Source: an uncultured Lentisphaeria bacterium
GTDB lineage: Bacteria; Verrucomicrobiota; Lentisphaeria; Oligosphaerales; Oligosphaeraceae
Assembly: GCA_945827525.1 (NCBI GenBank)
Contig: CALZPA010000006.1
Coordinates: forward strand, 1 to 34,667
Direction of reading: 5' to 3'
DNA: 34,667 nt
Positions 23,518 to 30,828 of this stretch are shown in pieces. The notes under the pieces were generated by a model, which made no database searches, was not told the origin of the DNA, and saw only the letters and a program-made list of their open reading frames with translations. Within the stretch, counting starts at the first letter, position 1. Each line of letters opens with the position of its first letter. The position numbers and the translations under genes are program-made.

Positions 23518-24234
23518 CTAGCTTTCGCATTTGTAGGAGATGGTGAGGAGGTCTGGGAAGCGGTCGAGGAGTTCCTGTGTGAGCTTGAGGCAGGCGTCGG
23601 GCTGGCGCAGGCTGATGGAGGTGTCGAGGAAGAAGGTGGCGCGGTAGACGGTGGCGGTCTCGGTGTTGGCGACGCTGAGGTTGAGGGAGGCGATGTCCAG
23701 CTTGTAGGCCTGCTCGAGGAAGCCCTTGACGTCCTCGAGGCGTGCGCTGCTGCGGGCCTCGACGAGGAGCTGGAAGGGGTAGAGGCGATGGAGCTTGAGC
23801 TCGAGCCACTTGCCGGAGAAGATGACGAGGAGTCCGAGGAGGGCGATGAGGACGGCGGGGAGGCAGAGTCCGATGCCGCAGGCCATGCCGAGTGCGGCGA
23901 CGAACCAGAGGCAGGCGGCGGTGGTCAGTCCCTTGACGGAGAAGCCGGTCTTGATGATGGTTCCGGCGCCGAGGAAGCCGATGCCGGAGACGACCTGCGC
24001 GGCGATGCGGCTGATGTCCTTGGAGTAGACGAGCTGCTCGGTGTCGGCGGGCATGGAGATGAGGACGGAGTTGATGGTGAAGAGCGCGGAGCCGATGGCC
24101 ACGAGGGTGTGGGTTCGCAGGCCGGCGGCACGTCCGTGGATGTCGCGTTCGAGACCGATGAGGGCGCCGCAGAGGGCGGAGACCAGGATGCGCCGGAACA
24201 GCTCCAGCAGCAGGGGAAGGCTCAGGTTGAACAT
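23518..24234 (-). CDS. MgtC/SapB family membrane protein
   Basis: This is a 238-residue protein. The conserved MgtC segments are present: GALIGLERDIHGRAAGLRTHTLVAIGSALFT (about 23-53) and GIGFLGAGTIIKTGFSVKGLTTAACLWFVAALGMACG (about 84-120), with four to five membrane helices in residues 1-140. The C-terminal 95 residues form an ACT-like soluble domain (LLVEARSSARLEDVKGFLEQ). In other bacteria MgtC proteins support growth at low magnesium and bind the F-type ATP synthase. The role here is not known, and not all members are virulence factors. A good promoter lies about 100 bases upstream. No Mg riboswitch is recognisable in the short leader. Confidence 0.9.
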   Translation of the reverse strand: MFNLSLPLLLELFRRILVSALCGALIGLERDIHGRAAGLRTHTLVAIGSALFTINSVLISMPADTEQLVYSKDISRIAAQVVSGIGFLGAGTIIKTGFSVKGLTTAACLWFVAALGMACGIGLCLPAVLIALLGLLVIFSGKWLELKLHRLYPFQLLVEARSSARLEDVKGFLEQAYKLDIASLNLSVANTETATVYRATFFLDTSISLRQPDACLKLTQELLDRFPDLLTISYKCES

Positions 24235-24334
24235 GGGAGGGGCAGGAGTTGGGGGAAAGGGGTTGACTGGACGGCTGGCAGATTCCTGATGGGTGAAACT
24301 CTGATTCTCGTTCAGGTATGTGCCGGAAAAGGAT

Positions 24335-24362
24335 AAAATAGATGCTCTTTTGGCCGTGTCAA
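24335..24362 (-). promoter_or_regulatory. Sigma70-type promoter of the mgtC unit
   Basis: On the minus strand a perfect TTGACA (24362-24357) is followed after 16 bases by TATTTT (24340-24335). An overlapping TTTTAT gives an 18-base spacer. The start would lie near 24328, about 95 bases before the mgtC ATG. The lepB stop codon is only 42 bases upstream of the -35. Confidence 0.65.
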
Positions 24363-24403
24363 GCGTGTGTCCTGGCGGCGTCCGGCTCGGGTGGGGGGCT
24401 AGG

Positions 24404-24946
24404 CTACTGGCGGTGTCCGATGGGTTGTCCGACGATGTCGTCGAGGCTGACCTGTCCGTGGAGGTGTTCGGCGAGGGGCATGGCCCGGTTGTCGCCGGCG
24501 ACGAAGGCGTGTCCGGGGCGGACGGTCTCGGGGGGGCGGTTCCAGTCGCAGGCGGCGTGTGGCGGGAGCCAGGGCTCGTGTCGTGGCTGTCCGTTGACGA
24601 GGAGCTGTCCGTTGGCGAAGGCGACGGTCTCGCCCTCGGTGGCGAGGACGCGCTTGAGGAGCATGACGTCGTGTCCGCTGTAGGCGATCATGACGATGTC
24701 TCCGGGCTTGGGCGGATGGTTTCGGAAGGCGGGTGTCCAGCAGAGGAGGAGCTGTCCGGTGCGGAAGGTTGGGAGCATGGAGTCGCCGTTGACGTAGGCG
24801 GGGATGCAGAGGGTGGAGAAGAGCCACCAGGCTCCGGCGGCGACGAGGGCGAGCCGGAGCAGGAAGGGCCAGGTGAGCCTGGGGAGGACGAACTGGCGGA
24901 GCCAGTGGGGGGCGGCGTGGCCGTGTGGGGGGTGCGGGGAGGTCAT
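24404..24946 (-). CDS. lepB: Signal peptidase I
   Basis: This is a 180-residue S26 protease that cleaves signal peptides in the inner membrane. The ORF track extends it to 753 residues by shadowing rodA. The true start is the ATG at 24946, overlapping the rodA stop as ATGA. One membrane segment lies at residues 27-50. The catalytic Ser56 is in NGDSMLPTF, and the general base Lys98 in VMLLKRVLATEGE. The GDNR box reads GDNRAMPLAEHLHGQV, where the E. coli-type box is GDNRxxSxDSRxxG, so the Ser/Asp residues that support the Lys are replaced. It is short for a proteobacterial LepB, but fits the minimal form. Overlap with rodA links it to envelope growth. Confidence 0.9.
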   Translation of the reverse strand: MTSPHPPHGHAAPHWLRQFVLPRLTWPFLLRLALVAAGAWWLFSTLCIPAYVNGDSMLPTFRTGQLLLCWTPAFRNHPPKPGDIVMIAYSGHDVMLLKRVLATEGETVAFANGQLLVNGQPRHEPWLPPHAACDWNRPPETVRPGHAFVAGDNRAMPLAEHLHGQVSLDDIVGQPIGHRQ

Positions 24947-26187
24947 GGGGTGGTGTCGTGCGGGTCGTCGCGGAGATGCCCGTCGCGGTGGATGTGGACG
25001 CTCTGGGCGAGGCCGGCGAGGATCATGGTTGAGAGCATGAAGGAGCCGCCGTAGGAGACGAAGGGGAGGGGGATGCCGATGATGGGGGCGGCCTGGACGG
25101 TCATGGCGATGTTGACGAAGACGTGGGTGGCGAGGATGGCGGCGACGCCGGCGGCGAGGCAGATGCCGAATTCGTCGGCTGCGAGGAGTGCGGTTCGGCA
25201 GCAGCAGAGGATGAAGCCGATGAAGGCGACCATGAGGGTGGCGGCGCCGAAGAAGCCGGTCTCCTCGGCGATGACGGAGAAGATGAAGTCGGTGGGGGCG
25301 ACGTTCTTGGGGAGGTACCCGAGGATGTGTTGGGTGCCCTTGAGGTATCCCTTTCCGGTCATGCCTCCGGAGCCGATGGCGAGGAGGCTCTGGAGGGCGT
25401 TCCAGTTGTCGCGTGGGCGGTTGGCGTCCTGGGCGAAGAACTGGTCCTGGCGGCGGCGGAGGGCGTCGAGCTGGGCATCGGGGACGAAGGGGGCGATGGC
25501 GACGATGGCGGCGTGCGCGGGCGGTTCGAGGAAGACCTTGATGCGTGTCTGCTGGTAGGGGCTGAGGCGGAGGTAGAGGACAGGGGCGAGGGTGATGGCG
25601 GTGGCGGCGGCGAGGAGGAGCCAGCGCCAGCGCAGTCCCTTGAGGAAAGCGATGGTGAGGCTGACGGGGAGGAAGACGAGTCCGGTGCCGAAGTCGGGCT
25701 GGAGGAGGACGAGGGCGAAGGGGGGGAGGGCGATGAGGCCGACGAGGAGCCAGCTGGGGACGGGGCTGCGCCGCCAGGCGGGGTGGGTGACGGCCCAGGC
25801 CATGAAGAGCAGCGTGGCGGGCTTGGCGAACTCGGCGGGCTGGATGTTGATGCCGGCGCCGAGGCGGAGCCAGCTGCGGGCGCTGTTGATTTTGAGTCCG
25901 ACGAGGAGGACGAGGATGAGGAGGAGGAGGCTGAAGGCGTAGAGGAGCCAGCTGAAGTGTCCGAGGCGGTGGTAGTCGGTGAGGGCGCAGAAGAGGTAGA
26001 GGACGGTTCCGGCGGCGAGCCAGGCCACCTGCATGTACCATTTGGTGGCCATGTCGCCGCCGATCTCGACGCCGACGCCGTAGATGAAGGCGATGCCGGT
26101 GAGGAGGAGCAGCAGATGGAAAAGGAGCGCGAGCTTGTCCAGTCGTCCGAGGCGCTGCAGGCAGTCTCTCCAGGCGGAGTCTCTCAT
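24943..26187 (-). CDS. rodA: Rod-shape determining SEDS protein RodA
   Basis: This 414-residue SEDS glycosyltransferase polymerises peptidoglycan during elongation, working with a class B PBP (PBP2). About ten membrane helices are visible. Signature segments are SARSWLRLGAGINIQPAEFAKPA (about 103-125), LLQPDFGTGLVFLP (near 162), GYLKGTQHILGYLPKNVAPTDFIFSVIAEETGF (about 280-312) and GIPLPFVSYGGSFMLSTM near the C-terminus. The ending and cytoplasmic tail favour RodA over FtsW. The PBP2 and MreBCD genes are not in the window. lepB overlaps downstream. The start at 26187 has GGAG further upstream; the SD is not obvious. Confidence 0.92.
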   Translation of the reverse strand: MRDSAWRDCLQRLGRLDKLALLFHLLLLLTGIAFIYGVGVEIGGDMATKWYMQVAWLAAGTVLYLFCALTDYHRLGHFSWLLYAFSLLLLILVLLVGLKINSARSWLRLGAGINIQPAEFAKPATLLFMAWAVTHPAWRRSPVPSWLLVGLIALPPFALVLLQPDFGTGLVFLPVSLTIAFLKGLRWRWLLLAAATAITLAPVLYLRLSPYQQTRIKVFLEPPAHAAIVAIAPFVPDAQLDALRRRQDQFFAQDANRPRDNWNALQSLLAIGSGGMTGKGYLKGTQHILGYLPKNVAPTDFIFSVIAEETGFFGAATLMVAFIGFILCCCRTALLAADEFGICLAAGVAAILATHVFVNIAMTVQAAPIIGIPLPFVSYGGSFMLSTMILAGLAQSVHIHRDGHLRDDPHDTTP

Positions 26188-26211
26188 GGTGTGGGTTTCT
26201 CCCTGGGTGGG

Positions 26212-26730
26212 TCAGCGGATGACCTGCCGTTCCTCGGCGGCGGCGAGTCGCCAGTCGCCGTCGCGCCTGCGGAAGGTGAGGAAGACGGGGCGCGACTCCT
26301 CGATGGCGTCGCCGTAGGTGCTGGTGGCCTTGAGGGTGGCGAAGCAGGCGAGCCGCGCGGTGTCGGGCTGGGGGAAGGTGATGTCGACGCCCCGGACGCC
26401 GATGTCGATGGTGCGGCACATTCTGCGGAGGGAGGCGTAGAGGGACAGCGCCTGGTCGGCGGGGTATTCCTGGTCGAGGTCGGGGAGTCGGTGCTGGCGG
26501 AGCGAGGCGCGGACGCGGATGGCGTCGTCGAGGCAGAGGGTGAGTGCCTGGTGCTTGGCGAGCATGGCGATGTTGCCCTCGCCGGCGGGCTTGGTGACGC
26601 TGGCGACGATGGTGTCGAGGCGCTTCTGGACGGCGCGCCGGTCGGCGTCGCGGAAGACGAGCCACCAGAGTGCGGCGGCGGCGGCGAGTGCGGCGGCGGC
26701 GAGTGCGAGCCAGCGTTGGGGTGAGGTCAT
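26212..26730 (-). CDS. Membrane-anchored NTF2-like protein, unknown
   Basis: This is a 172-residue protein. The start at 26730 overlaps the esterase stop by four bases (ATGA); the 336-residue ORF in the track is a shadow extension. One N-terminal helix (WLALAAAALAAAAALWWLVF, about 7-26) would anchor it or act as an uncleaved signal. The rest is soluble. The C-terminus, with SRPVFLTFRRRDGDWRLAAAEER, looks like the last strands of an NTF2-like (SnoaL-type) fold. Its neighbours are an esterase and rodA. No function can be assigned. Confidence 0.65.
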   Translation of the reverse strand: MTSPQRWLALAAAALAAAAALWWLVFRDADRRAVQKRLDTIVASVTKPAGEGNIAMLAKHQALTLCLDDAIRVRASLRQHRLPDLDQEYPADQALSLYASLRRMCRTIDIGVRGVDITFPQPDTARLACFATLKATSTYGDAIEESRPVFLTFRRRDGDWRLAAAEERQVIR

Positions 26731-27476
26731 GGGGTGTTCTCCGGGTCGGGGAAGAGGTGGGCGTTGAGCCAGCGGTGGAAGTCGGGGTCGGTGAGGGTGG
26801 GTGTCCAGGCGTCGTGGGCGACGCCGGGGAATTCGGTGTGGTGGAGGTCGGCGCCGAGCTGCCGGAGTGCGTCGGCCATGCGCCGTGCGCTGTCGGGGAG
26901 GACGCAGGTGTCCTGTTCGCCGTGGGTGATCCAGAGGTGGGTCTTGGCGGCCTGCGGCGCGGTGGCGGGGTCGGCGGCGCCGCAGATGGGGAAGGCGGCG
27001 CGGAAGAGTCCGGGTCGTCTGGCGAGGAGATCCCAGGTGGCGTAGCCGCCCATGGAGCCGCCGCCGACGGCGAGGCGCCGGCGGTCGACGGGGAGGTCCT
27101 CCAGGAGGGTGTCGAGCAGCTCGAGGCAGAGCGCCATGGGGGCGGTGGGCTCGGGCGAGAAGCGGAAGTCGGTTCCCTGCCAGGAGTCGCCGTGCTCGAT
27201 CCAGTGGGGTGAGACGGGGCACTGCGGGGCGACGATGAAGAGGTCGTCGAGGCGGGCCTGCGGCTGCGAGGCGTAGAGTCCGGCGAGGAAGAGCTGCTGG
27301 AGGTTGTCGGAGCCGAGGCTGCCGGCGCCGTGCATGAGGAGGAGGAGGGGATGTCGGCGGCCCCGGCGGACGGTGGTGGGCGCGTGGAGGCGGAAGGGGA
27401 GGGAGCCCCGGTCGCCGACGAAGGTGTGTGGGGCGAAGCGCTGGGCGGCCCAGTCGCGTGTCTGGTCGTTGTCCAT
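26727..27476 (-). CDS. Alpha/beta-hydrolase, carboxylesterase or dienelactone-hydrolase type
   Basis: This is a 249-residue cytoplasmic protein. The 946-residue ORF in the track is a shadow extension over the RNase gene. The chosen ATG is at 27476, with no signal peptide. The catalytic triad is visible: Ser141 in GGGSMGGYATWDL, Asp189 in HGEQDTCVLP and His221 in FPGVAHDAW. The oxyanion region is LLLMHGAGSLGSD. The layout resembles phospholipase/carboxylesterase or feruloyl-esterase-like enzymes. The natural substrate is unknown. It lies 32 bases after the RNase gene and overlaps the next gene, so it is probably translationally coupled to it. Confidence 0.85.
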   Translation of the reverse strand: MDNDQTRDWAAQRFAPHTFVGDRGSLPFRLHAPTTVRRGRRHPLLLLMHGAGSLGSDNLQQLFLAGLYASQPQARLDDLFIVAPQCPVSPHWIEHGDSWQGTDFRFSPEPTAPMALCLELLDTLLEDLPVDRRRLAVGGGSMGGYATWDLLARRPGLFRAAFPICGAADPATAPQAAKTHLWITHGEQDTCVLPDSARRMADALRQLGADLHHTEFPGVAHDAWTPTLTDPDFHRWLNAHLFPDPENTP

Positions 27477-27508
27477 GGCGGTGGCCTGCGGTTGGTTGGG
27501 GGGGGGAC

Positions 27509-29479
27509 TTAGGGGAGCATTTCGAGGACGAGCCTTGCGGCGTCGGGGTGCGCCTCCTGGATGGAGACGCGGATGTGGTCGCCGGGGCGGAGGTGCTCGC
27601 GGGCGAAGACGGTTCCCCTGACGCAGAGCTCGTCGAGTTCGCCGAGGATGAAGCTGCCCTCGGTTCGGAGGATGGTGGCGGTGGCCTGGGTGCCGATGAG
27701 GTTGCGTCGGATGTACTCGAGTGTCCAGTAGGTGTTGGCCTCGCGTTCGAGGGCCTTGTTCTGCGCGGCGGTGTGGTCGACGTTGTCGAGGACGGTGAAG
27801 AGCTCCTCCTGGCGGTAGGGGAGGGGGAGTCCGCGGAGGTGGGCGGAGAGCTGGCGCTGGATGATGAGGTCGGCGTAGCGCCGGAGGGGGGAGCTGGCCT
27901 GGGTGTAGAGGTCGAGGCCGAGTCCGAAGTGGGGTGCGGGGTAGGTGGAGAGGCGCGAGCGCTGCATCTTGCGGACCTGCTGGTCGAAGACGTAGGCGTC
28001 GTAGGTGTGGACGGACTCGACGGGGTGGGCCGGCTTGTCCTGGGCGCGGTAGATGATGGGGATGTCGTTGATGAGGGCGTAGCGCGCGGCGAGGTTGTTG
28101 CAGAGGATCATGAGTTCGCTGACGAGGCAGTGGGAGGGGGTGTTGGTCTCCATGCGCTTGATGGAGATGTCGCCGTCGTGGACGCGGATCTTGAACTCGG
28201 GTCTGTTGAGGGTGACGGCGCCGTCCTCCTCGCGGTCCCGGCGGAGCTTGCGGGCGAGGCGGGCGAGGCTGCGGAGCGCGTCGGGGATGTCGCCCTTGGC
28301 GTTGAGGATGAGGTCGTCGGCCTGCTCGTAGGTGAGTCTCTGGGTGATGGTGGCCTGTGCGGGTGCGAGGGACCAGTCGACGAGCTCGAGGTCTCGGTCG
28401 AAGAGGGCGTTGAAGGCCATGCAGGGTCTCACCTGGTCCTGAACGAGCGAGGCGAAGTTGAAGGAGAGGGACTCGGGGAACATGGTGACGGTGGTGGTGG
28501 GCAGGTACATGGAGAGGGGGCGCTCGACGGCGGCCTCGTCCAGGGGGGAGTCCTTGGGGACGAAGGAGGCGGGGTCGGCGATGTAGATGCCGACCTCGAG
28601 CTCGCCCTCGTCGTTGAGGCGGCAGGAGAGGGCGTCGTCGATGTCCTTGGTCTCGATGTCGTCGATGGAGAAGATGGTTCGTCCGGCGCAGTCGAGCCGC
28701 GCGGGGTCCGGGGTGTAGGGCGTCAGGTGCTCGGCGGCCTCGAGTGTCTGGGGGGAGAAGCCGGCGTGGATGCCGTTGGCGAGGAGGAATTCGTCGGCGC
28801 CCTCGGGGTAGCGTCCGACGAGCTTGAGGAGTCGGATGGCGAGTTCGCGGAGGGGTGTCTTGCTGCCGAGGGAGTTGAGGAGGGCGACGCCGTCGGACTG
28901 GAAGCCGAGGAGGAGGTAGTCGGTGAGCTGCCGGACGAGCGTCTCCTGCTCGTCGGGGACGTCGGCGGCCTTTTCGGCGAGGACGTCGCGGAGCCACTGC
29001 GCGGAGCGCTCGCGGAGGGCGGCGCGTTCGGCGCGGGCGTTGCGGAGCCGGAGGATCTCGGCGGTCTCCTCGGGGGTTCTGGGGAGGAAGTCGAGTCCGT
29101 TGCGCCGGAAGCGGAGGGTGTCCTCGGCGAGCTTCCGCGCCATGGCGGAGAGGTGGAGCGGCGCGGTGTCGCCGAAGTAGGTCTCGGTGATGGCTCGGAG
29201 GTTCTGTCCGCCGCCCTGCTCGATGAGGTCCTGGTGGAGGAGGTCGAGGTCGATGTCGTCCATGGCGGCGCGGATGTCGGCCATGGTGCGTGAGAGGGCG
29301 GCGGTGGCGTCGGCGCCGGCGAGGCCATGGGCGGCGATGACCTGCTTGGGCGTGACCTTGTCGGTGTGCCCGGCGACGCCGGTGGTCTGGAAGCGCTCGG
29401 CTCCGGCCTTGGAGACGACGCCAAGGGCGATGTCGTTGCTGCTGAAGTAGTCGACGATGGTCTGTGCGGGGAATTCCAT
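27509..29479 (-). CDS. RNase II/R family exoribonuclease
   Basis: This 656-residue 3'-5' exoribonuclease contains an RNB domain from about residue 262 to 560. The metal ligands have the same spacing as in E. coli RNase II: Asp273, Asp279, Asp281 and Asp282 in SIDDIETKDIDDA. The segments YLPTTTVTMFPESLSFNFASLV, HCLVSELMILCN and YTQASSPLRRYADLIIQ are typical of the family. The N-terminus (FPAQTIVDYFSSNDIALGVV) is a winged-helix-like region, not a clear cold-shock domain. The C-terminal about 75 residues form a short S1-like beta domain (GELDELCVRGTVFAREHLRPGDHIRV). The size is close to RNase II and shorter than RNase R. No SD is evident. A possible -10 (TATATT, 29571-29566) lies upstream. Confidence 0.88.
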   Translation of the reverse strand: MEFPAQTIVDYFSSNDIALGVVSKAGAERFQTTGVAGHTDKVTPKQVIAAHGLAGADATAALSRTMADIRAAMDDIDLDLLHQDLIEQGGGQNLRAITETYFGDTAPLHLSAMARKLAEDTLRFRRNGLDFLPRTPEETAEILRLRNARAERAALRERSAQWLRDVLAEKAADVPDEQETLVRQLTDYLLLGFQSDGVALLNSLGSKTPLRELAIRLLKLVGRYPEGADEFLLANGIHAGFSPQTLEAAEHLTPYTPDPARLDCAGRTIFSIDDIETKDIDDALSCRLNDEGELEVGIYIADPASFVPKDSPLDEAAVERPLSMYLPTTTVTMFPESLSFNFASLVQDQVRPCMAFNALFDRDLELVDWSLAPAQATITQRLTYEQADDLILNAKGDIPDALRSLARLARKLRRDREEDGAVTLNRPEFKIRVHDGDISIKRMETNTPSHCLVSELMILCNNLAARYALINDIPIIYRAQDKPAHPVESVHTYDAYVFDQQVRKMQRSRLSTYPAPHFGLGLDLYTQASSPLRRYADLIIQRQLSAHLRGLPLPYRQEELFTVLDNVDHTAAQNKALEREANTYWTLEYIRRNLIGTQATATILRTEGSFILGELDELCVRGTVFAREHLRPGDHIRVSIQEAHPDAARLVLEMLP

Positions 29480-29565
29480 GGGTGCTGCGGTTCGGGGGAT
29501 CGGTGCGTGCGGGGTGCGTGGGAGGGGTGCCCCGTGGCGCGGGGCGCGGTTCAGTCATGGGGCAC

Positions 29566-29571
29566 AATATA
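29566..29571 (-). promoter_or_regulatory. Possible -10 element of the RNase operon
   Basis: On the minus strand TATATT lies 87 bases before the RNase ATG, in an otherwise GC-rich region. The -35 at 17 bases (GCGCAC) is weak. It is opposed to the importer promoter about 75 bases away, giving a divergent control region. Confidence 0.35.
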
Positions 29572-29646
29572 CCATGTGAAGCGGGGGTGTGCGCATGGGG
29601 GGGCGGAAAAAAGTGCCGCGCCGCGGGGGAACATGGCGCGGGCGGG

Positions 29647-29674
29647 TTGCAGAAGGTGCTAGGCCAGCTACATT
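29647..29674 (+). promoter_or_regulatory. Promoter of the amino-acid importer operon
   Basis: TTGCAG (29647-29652) and TACATT (29669-29674) are separated by 16 bases. Transcription would start near 29681, giving a leader of about 85 bases that contains two palindromes before the SD (AAGGGA, 29753-29758). Confidence 0.55.
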
Positions 29675-29689
29675 AAGCGCCTGTTGCCG

Positions 29690-29705
29690 CGCGTGAGGTC
29701 ACGCG
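29690..29705. promoter_or_regulatory. Palindrome 1 in importer leader, candidate operator
   Basis: CGCGTGA-GG-TCACGCG is a 16-base inverted repeat that begins about nine bases after the expected transcription start. The position fits a repressor operator, or a small leader hairpin. No known regulator motif is recognised. Confidence 0.5.
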
Positions 29706-29709
29706 GGTT

Positions 29710-29727
29710 CCGGCGGACGTCCGCCGG
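29710..29727. promoter_or_regulatory. Palindrome 2 in importer leader
   Basis: CCGGCGGAC-GTCCGCCGG is a perfect 18-base palindrome, flanked by GTTCC on the left and TGGAAC on the right, which extend the pairing with a small bulge. It lies 25 bases before the SD. It may be an operator half-paired with palindrome 1, or a hairpin stabilising the leader of an abundant mRNA. Confidence 0.55.
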
Positions 29728-29764
29728 TGGAACGAGAACGATCATCAAAGAGAAGGGATTGACC

Positions 29765-30583
29765 ATGAAGAGACTGATGAGGCTGATGGGCGTCGCGGCG
29801 GTCTGCGCGCTCGCGCTGTGTGGTTGCAACAAGGAGACGGGGAAGACCTTCACCGTCGGCTTCGACGCCGAGTTCCCCCCGTATGGCTTCAAGGACGCCA
29901 AGACGGGCGACTACCGCGGCTTTGACCTCGACCTGGCGGCCGAGGTGGCGAAGCGCAACGGCTGGACGCTCGTCAAGAAGCCCATCGTCTGGGCCGCCAA
30001 GGACAGCGAGATCAACGCCGGCACCATCGACTGCATCTGGAACGGCTTCACCATGACCGAGGAGCGCAAGGACCAGTACACCTGGACGGAGCCCTATGTC
30101 ATGAACAAGCAGCTCGTCCTCGTCCGCAAGGACAGCCCCATCAAGGGCCTGGACGACCTGAAGGGCAAGGTCATCGTCGCCCAGGACGGCTCCTCCGGCG
30201 CCGAGGCGCTCGACGGGTACCTCAAGGGACGCCAGGAGAAGGACGCCACGTTCAAGGCCAAGGAGGTCAAGCTGGTCCCCGACTACAACACCGCCGGCAC
30301 CATGCTGGAGACCGGCGCCGTCGACGCCATCGCCCTGGACAGCGCCGTCGCCGAGGAGCTCCGCTCCAAGAGCAACGGCAAGTTCGTCATCCTCGACGAG
30401 AAGCTGGCCGACGAGCTGTTCGGCATCGGCTTCAAGAAGGGCAACACCGCGCTGCGTGACCAGGTCCAGAAGACCCTGAAGGAGATGGTCAAGGACGGCA
30501 CGGCCGCCAAGATCGTCGACGCCTGGCACGCCAACAAGGCGGACAAGGGCGACGGCATCGTCTTCATCCTCAAGGCCGAATGA
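29765..30583 (+). CDS. Amino-acid ABC transporter, substrate-binding lipoprotein
   Basis: This is a 272-residue SBP_bac_3-type protein that captures a polar amino acid in the periplasm. The start at 29765 has a good SD (AAGGGA, six bases away); the track start at 29684 is upstream of any SD. The signal peptide ends in a lipobox ALCGC, so Cys21 is lipid-modified. The mature protein begins with the family pattern FTVGFDAEFPPYGFKD, then YRGFDLDLAAEVAKR, GTIDCIWNGFTMTEERK and GAVDAIALDSAVAEEL. Ligand specificity cannot be read reliably. Codons end mostly in C (GCC, GTC, ATC, AAG), unlike the CTG/GTG/GCG style of plus-strand neighbours. This fits high expression, as expected for a binding protein made in excess over its permease. 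Confidence 0.93.
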   Translation: MKRLMRLMGVAAVCALALCGCNKETGKTFTVGFDAEFPPYGFKDAKTGDYRGFDLDLAAEVAKRNGWTLVKKPIVWAAKDSEINAGTIDCIWNGFTMTEERKDQYTWTEPYVMNKQLVLVRKDSPIKGLDDLKGKVIVAQDGSSGAEALDGYLKGRQEKDATFKAKEVKLVPDYNTAGTMLETGAVDAIALDSAVAEELRSKSNGKFVILDEKLADELFGIGFKKGNTALRDQVQKTLKEMVKDGTAAKIVDAWHANKADKGDGIVFILKAE

Positions 30584-30601
30584 GGCGTCAGACGGCCTGA
30601 C

Positions 30602-30663
30602 GGCCGGCCGGCGGCCCTCCCGTCCCCCCCGGGAGGCCGGCGGTCCGGCCGCCTTGTCTTTTT
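30602..30663 (+). terminator. GC-rich hairpin with T-run after the binding-protein gene
   Basis: CTCCCG (about 30617-30622) pairs with CGGGAG around a C-rich loop, extended imperfectly by GGCGGCC/GGCCGCC arms, and followed by CTTGTCTTTTT (to 30663). It lies between the binding protein and the permease. A leaky terminator here would explain more binding protein than permease from one promoter. The remaining gap to 30828 has no ORF of interest and no clear second promoter. Confidence 0.55.
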
Positions 30664-30765
30664 CCCCGTGTCCCGCGCCGGAGCGCGGCGGTCTTCCGCC
30701 CCCGCCGCCTCCCGTCTCGGGATGGCGCGGCGGGCCGGGCAACGGCGAGGCGCGGCGAGTGTGCG

Positions 30766-30792
30766 ACTGTGAGTGTGTAGTGTGAGTGTGTG
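30766..30792. repeat. GTGAGTGTGT direct repeat before the permease gene
   Basis: TGTGAGTGTGT occurs twice, separated by AG, and is followed by GGCGG. This GT-rich stretch is unlike the flanking sequence, and creates the GTG that the ORF track uses as a permease start. Confidence 0.45.
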
Positions 30793-30828
30793 GCGGTAGC
30801 AGCGAGCGGGAGGCGACGACCCAACCCT

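Noticed and set aside
24235-24334. Magnesium riboswitch or proline-rich leader peptide before mgtC
   Set aside because: The leader is only about 95 bases and shows no M-box-like structure or short ORF of that type.
24947-26665. 753-residue ORF including lepB
   Set aside because: The first 573 residues are Arg/Pro-rich antisense-frame shadow of rodA. LepB starts at 24946.
27477-29567. 946-residue ORF including the esterase
   Set aside because: The first 697 residues are an Arg/Pro shadow of the RNase II/R gene.
29480-29764. Small gene or riboswitch in the divergent gap
   Set aside because: I see promoters and two palindromes but no convincing ORF with SD and no known riboswitch consensus.
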